Source: Cucumis sativus (Eukaryota > Streptophyta > Magnoliopsida > Cucurbitales > Cucurbitaceae). From it: DNA of 64,000 nucleotides. Under the pieces are notes generated by a model, which searched no databases, was not told the DNA's origin, and saw only the letters and a list, made by a program, of their open reading frames with translations. Of the stretch, positions 61,123 through 64,000 are shown one piece after another. A program made the translations under genes and the position numbers. Location of the stretch: positions 26,524,075-26,588,074 of the forward strand of contig NC_026658.2 of NCBI RefSeq assembly GCF_000004075.3, in the 5' to 3' direction. The first letter of the stretch is position 1, and every line of letters starts with the position of its first letter.

Positions 61123-62068
61123 CGCATCTCGCCGACTACCCGCATCATAGATCACCCTCTCCCCAAACTGCTGGATAATTGGCCCACCCTGAATCCATGG
61201 ATCCAACCACACTCTACACTTCCTTCCATTGCCCACCTCCATCTTAACATGAGCTTTAAGGATATCCCACTTATGCAAGATTGCCCTAAAGTACCAAGAT
61301 CGACCCACCCCAACATCGATCTCCCACAGCGATCTCCCTTTAAGGATATATGATTCCACCCAAGCAACCCACAAACTACCAGATTTAACAAGTAGCAACC
61401 ATAATATCTTCAACGTGCTTGCTATATTCCAAGAAGATCCATCGCGAATAGCAAGACCTCCTTCATCAAAAGGAAGACAAACCTCATCCCAGACAACTTT
61501 AGCACCACCTCTTCCCTCCTCCTTACCTCTCCACAGATAAGCCTTCAAGCTCTTATCAACGTCTCTGTGGACTTTCATAGGAAGCATGAACACACTAGCC
61601 CAATAAACCTGAAGGCTCCTAAGGACTGAACGAACAAGCTGAAGTCTACCTGCAAAAGATAACACTCTAGCAGACCAAGACCGAATACGACTGGTAATAC
61701 GCTGAATAAGGGGAGCTCCAAAATCTTCCAGAGAGGAGAGGAAGCCCAAGATAACGAACATGGAGATGACCAATGGAAAAGTCCATGTTAGCAGCAAGCC
61801 GAGAAGCTTCCAAACTATTAACCCCCACAAGAAAAATTGAGCTTTTAGCAAGATTAGCAAACAGTCTCGAAAGCTCACCAAACCTCTTAATAGTGTGTTT
61901 TATGAAACTCATAGAATGATTATCAGCTGCACAAAAGATCATCAGGTCATCTGCAAAAGTAAGATGAGTTAATCTGACCTTCTCACAAAAGTGGTGGAAT
62001 TGAAAATTTTGAGGCGGGCTATTCAACATGCGAGAAAGCACCTCCATGACCATCACAATAAATTTTTC
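61123..62068 (-). mobile_element. LINE reverse-transcriptase fragment, frameshifted
   Basis: The - strand frame 62056-61667 holds RVTLTH-like sequence followed by FADDLMIFC, the reverse-transcriptase active-site box, and continues with AKSSIFLVGV and YLGLPLLSG. The frame changes near 61745. The frame below it continues with the C-terminal LINE region: SFAGRLQLVRSVL, LKAYLWRGKE, VWDEVCLPFDEGGLAIRD and CRVWLDPWIQGG. The 5' part (endonuclease, first half of RT) and the tail are missing. It is bounded by an LTR end on one side and a CACTA-like segment on the other. Confidence 0.88.
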
Positions 62069-62233
62069 CTCAACAACCTATCTACTAACTCTAGAAACTC
62101 TCGACGCACTCCCGATAAATTTTTCCTGACTTGTTTCCGACGTATATTTATGCGTCAGAAAAGCCTTTTCTGACGCTTTTTATATATCTCTCAATGATTT
62201 TATGCGTCGAGAGAGCCCTCGTTTCTTGTAGTG
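62069..62233 (-). mobile_element. CACTA (CMC/EnSpm) terminal segment or small non-autonomous element
   Basis: On the - strand the segment begins CACTACAAGAAACGAGGGCT at 62233, the signature end of plant CACTA elements. Repeated CTCTCGACGCA (near 62097 and 62208) and GCGTCAGA or TCTGACGC phrases follow, as in CACTA subterminal regions. A 12-bp perfect hairpin lies at 62152-62176. The inner end near 62070 is poorly defined, and a clear second CACTA terminus was not seen. Confidence 0.65.
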
Positions 62234-64000
62234 TTAGACAGAGAGCTTCAATGTGGTCGAGGGAAAAGGCATGACACCTTTAGGTGCTTTCATCAAAGGG
62301 AGGATTGAGGTTCTTATTATGGCGCTAAGGTTAACTGCCATCTTCTTCTTAATGCAATAAATCATCATTGTGCACTCTAGTGGGATGGTGTTGTTGTCAA
62401 CCAGGCAGGCGGTTTCGTCTTCAAGTCTTAGTTCTTAATTCTTAACAACCTTTGAGTATTGATGCTCTACCCCAACCCTCATCCAAAACGATAACTAACA
62501 CAATGGTTTGGAAGTTTTTGTGAAACATCATCTATACTTTTTCTTTAATGATCGACGAAAAAAAAGTCAGAAAATGGTATTTCTGACCATTTTAAGTGTT
62601 ACCAAAATATCACATTTGGTGTAGTATGGTATTGTTTTGAATATTTTTGTAAAATAGTGGATCAAGAAGTTTTACTAAGATAAAGTTTCATGTTGGAGAA
62701 AAGGATAGTGGATGGGAACTAAGTTGAATGGTCCACTTTTTTTTTAAAATCCTTTAAGGTTTTATGAAAACCTTTCACAATAAATACCTTTTCATAATCA
62801 TTTTGTAAAAATAATATCAAATCATTTAAATATACCGAAAAATTATTTCATTTCGCATAAACCTTTCTTTATGCTTAAAAAATCATTTCATTTTGTCAAG
62901 GATCCCGAATCGTTCTCTACGCTTGGTCTCATTACCTCGCGTTTAGACTACTGTATCAACAGCATCTGAGAACATACAAATTCGTCTTTGTTGCTCATAC
63001 CGCTAAGCTTTATACGCTCATTTCAATGCATAAGTCAGCTTCTTATTACCATGTAGTTCGTACACTCCATAGTGGCCTTCACTCTTTATGTGCACATAAA
63101 AGTTAGCATCATCTCAAAGAAACATAATATTGAAATCATAGTCATCAAATCAAGCTTTAACATTATAAATAATGCTTGAAAACATAACTTTTCATAGAAA
63201 TCTTTCTGAAACATTCTTATATGAATTCTTCTTTCAAATGAGTAAAGAGAAATCGTAATAAAGTTTCTTAACATAAATTCTTTTGACTGAAAAGCACTCA
63301 CCAAACTTTACTAAAGAAGTCCTTCTCACAACCATCTTTTTGCATGGCTAAACCAACAACACTTTAACATTTCAACAAAACTCTCGTCATCCCCTCCTTA
63401 GTTACCTAAATTCTCTTATTTTATAGATCCCTTATACTAACTTAGTCATGCAAATCCTTAATATTTAACCTAGTCATGCTCAAATCCTTTATCTTACATG
63501 TTAACCCATGTCAAATCAGATTTGACATTTTTTTACAGACCTTGCTTCCCGCCTAACCCAAACCGTGAATAAATTCAACCACTTAACATTTCTCGTGAAT
63601 AACCTTATCTCTTGATTATATTTTTATTATAAGAAACGTTCCACGTGAACTAACCAACTTTTACTCGCATAGAACTCTTATCGTGAACTTAAACTCCAAG
63701 GCTTCCTCGTAGACTTCTTCTCCACGAAACACTTGGTTCTTCTCACGAAGACCACCCAAAACTCCTAGTCTAACACTCAAAACTTTCATTTCTTAACTTA
63801 CGCAAAGACTTTTTCGCTTCTTATCGCACAACTTCTTTCGCGAACTACCCACTTATCGCAAAAAAGTATACTTAACCGTAAAAGATCATATCACTTAATC
63901 TTTCCATGGATTTATTCGAACACCAACTTCTTAATTCTTAGCCGAATTTTACTTCCTTACTCGAATTAGAAATGAGTCGCACAACTTCCTTCGCGAACTA
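62234..64000. other. unassigned repeat-like sequence at the window end
   Basis: No protein domain was recognised on either strand. From about 63540 on, phrases built on TCGCGAACTA, CGTGAACTTA and CTCACGAAGA recur. CGCACAACTTCYTTCGCGAACT occurs at about 63825 and 63978. The composition suggests LTR or other retroelement sequence that continues beyond the window. The frame at 63086-63304 (- strand) has no recognised product. Confidence 0.45.

Noticed and set aside
1..64000. CRISPR arrays, bacterial operons, riboswitches
   Set aside because: The DNA is plant nuclear. All regular repeats seen are tandem or transposon-derived, without the repeat-spacer pattern of CRISPR.

Overview
The window is nuclear genomic DNA from a flowering plant, most likely a eudicot of the cucumber family (Cucurbitaceae). 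It is AT-rich, the genes have many GT-AG introns, two proteins carry plastid-type leaders, and the spaces between genes are filled with plant transposable elements. The family assignment is inference from the look of the repeats (an Ulp1-bearing Mutator-like element, and small AT-rich elements containing AGCAAAGTCTATT-type sequence). I could not test it by search.

Four host genes can be read exon by exon. (1) 4692-7904, + strand: an SH3-domain protein of the plant SH3P family, 10 exons, 382 aa. (2) 17541-22208, + strand: a plastid-targeted relative of bacterial polyamine-binding protein PotD, 7 exons, 549 aa. (3) 24340-32293, - strand: a leucine-rich-repeat receptor kinase of the FEI1/FEI2 type, 13 coding exons, 599 aa. 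(4) 49886-57181, + strand: organellar translation initiation factor IF-2 of the chloroplast FUG1 type, 12 coding exons, 1023 aa. All four keep an open frame across every junction. The genes have unrelated roles (membrane trafficking, plastid solute binding, cell-wall signalling, plastid translation), so this is ordinary plant gene order and not a functional cluster.

Layout: 1-4270 is intergenic and AT-rich; 4276-7904 holds the SH3P gene. 9360-17363 is an 8.0-kb Mutator-like element (MULE) with ~125-bp terminal inverted repeats. It carries a decayed Ulp1-type SUMO-protease gene (+) and a decayed MuDR-type transposase gene (-), facing each other. Its right end lies 177 bp before the PotD-like start codon. 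17541-22208 is the PotD-like gene, followed by a MITE-like repeat. 24340-33570 is the FEI-type gene, with a solo LTR in one intron. 33600-49340 is a 15.7-kb gene-poor stretch with tandem repeats, a duplicated unknown ORF and a broken PIF/Harbinger fragment. 49350-57181 is the IF-2 gene. 57180-64000 is a transposon graveyard: a Ty3/Gypsy chromovirus pol 3' end, an ~1.94-kb LTR, a LINE fragment, a CACTA end and unassigned repeats.

The best candidates for a second look are the Ulp1-MULE with inverted subterminal motif clusters, the solo LTR with a perfect target-site duplication in the FEI-type intron and its longer relative at 59179-61122, a GC-AG intron that splits the G4 motif of IF-2, and a tandem splice acceptor in the SH3P gene whose upstream choice brings an immediate stop codon. 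I saw no clear evidence of a wholly new biological system.
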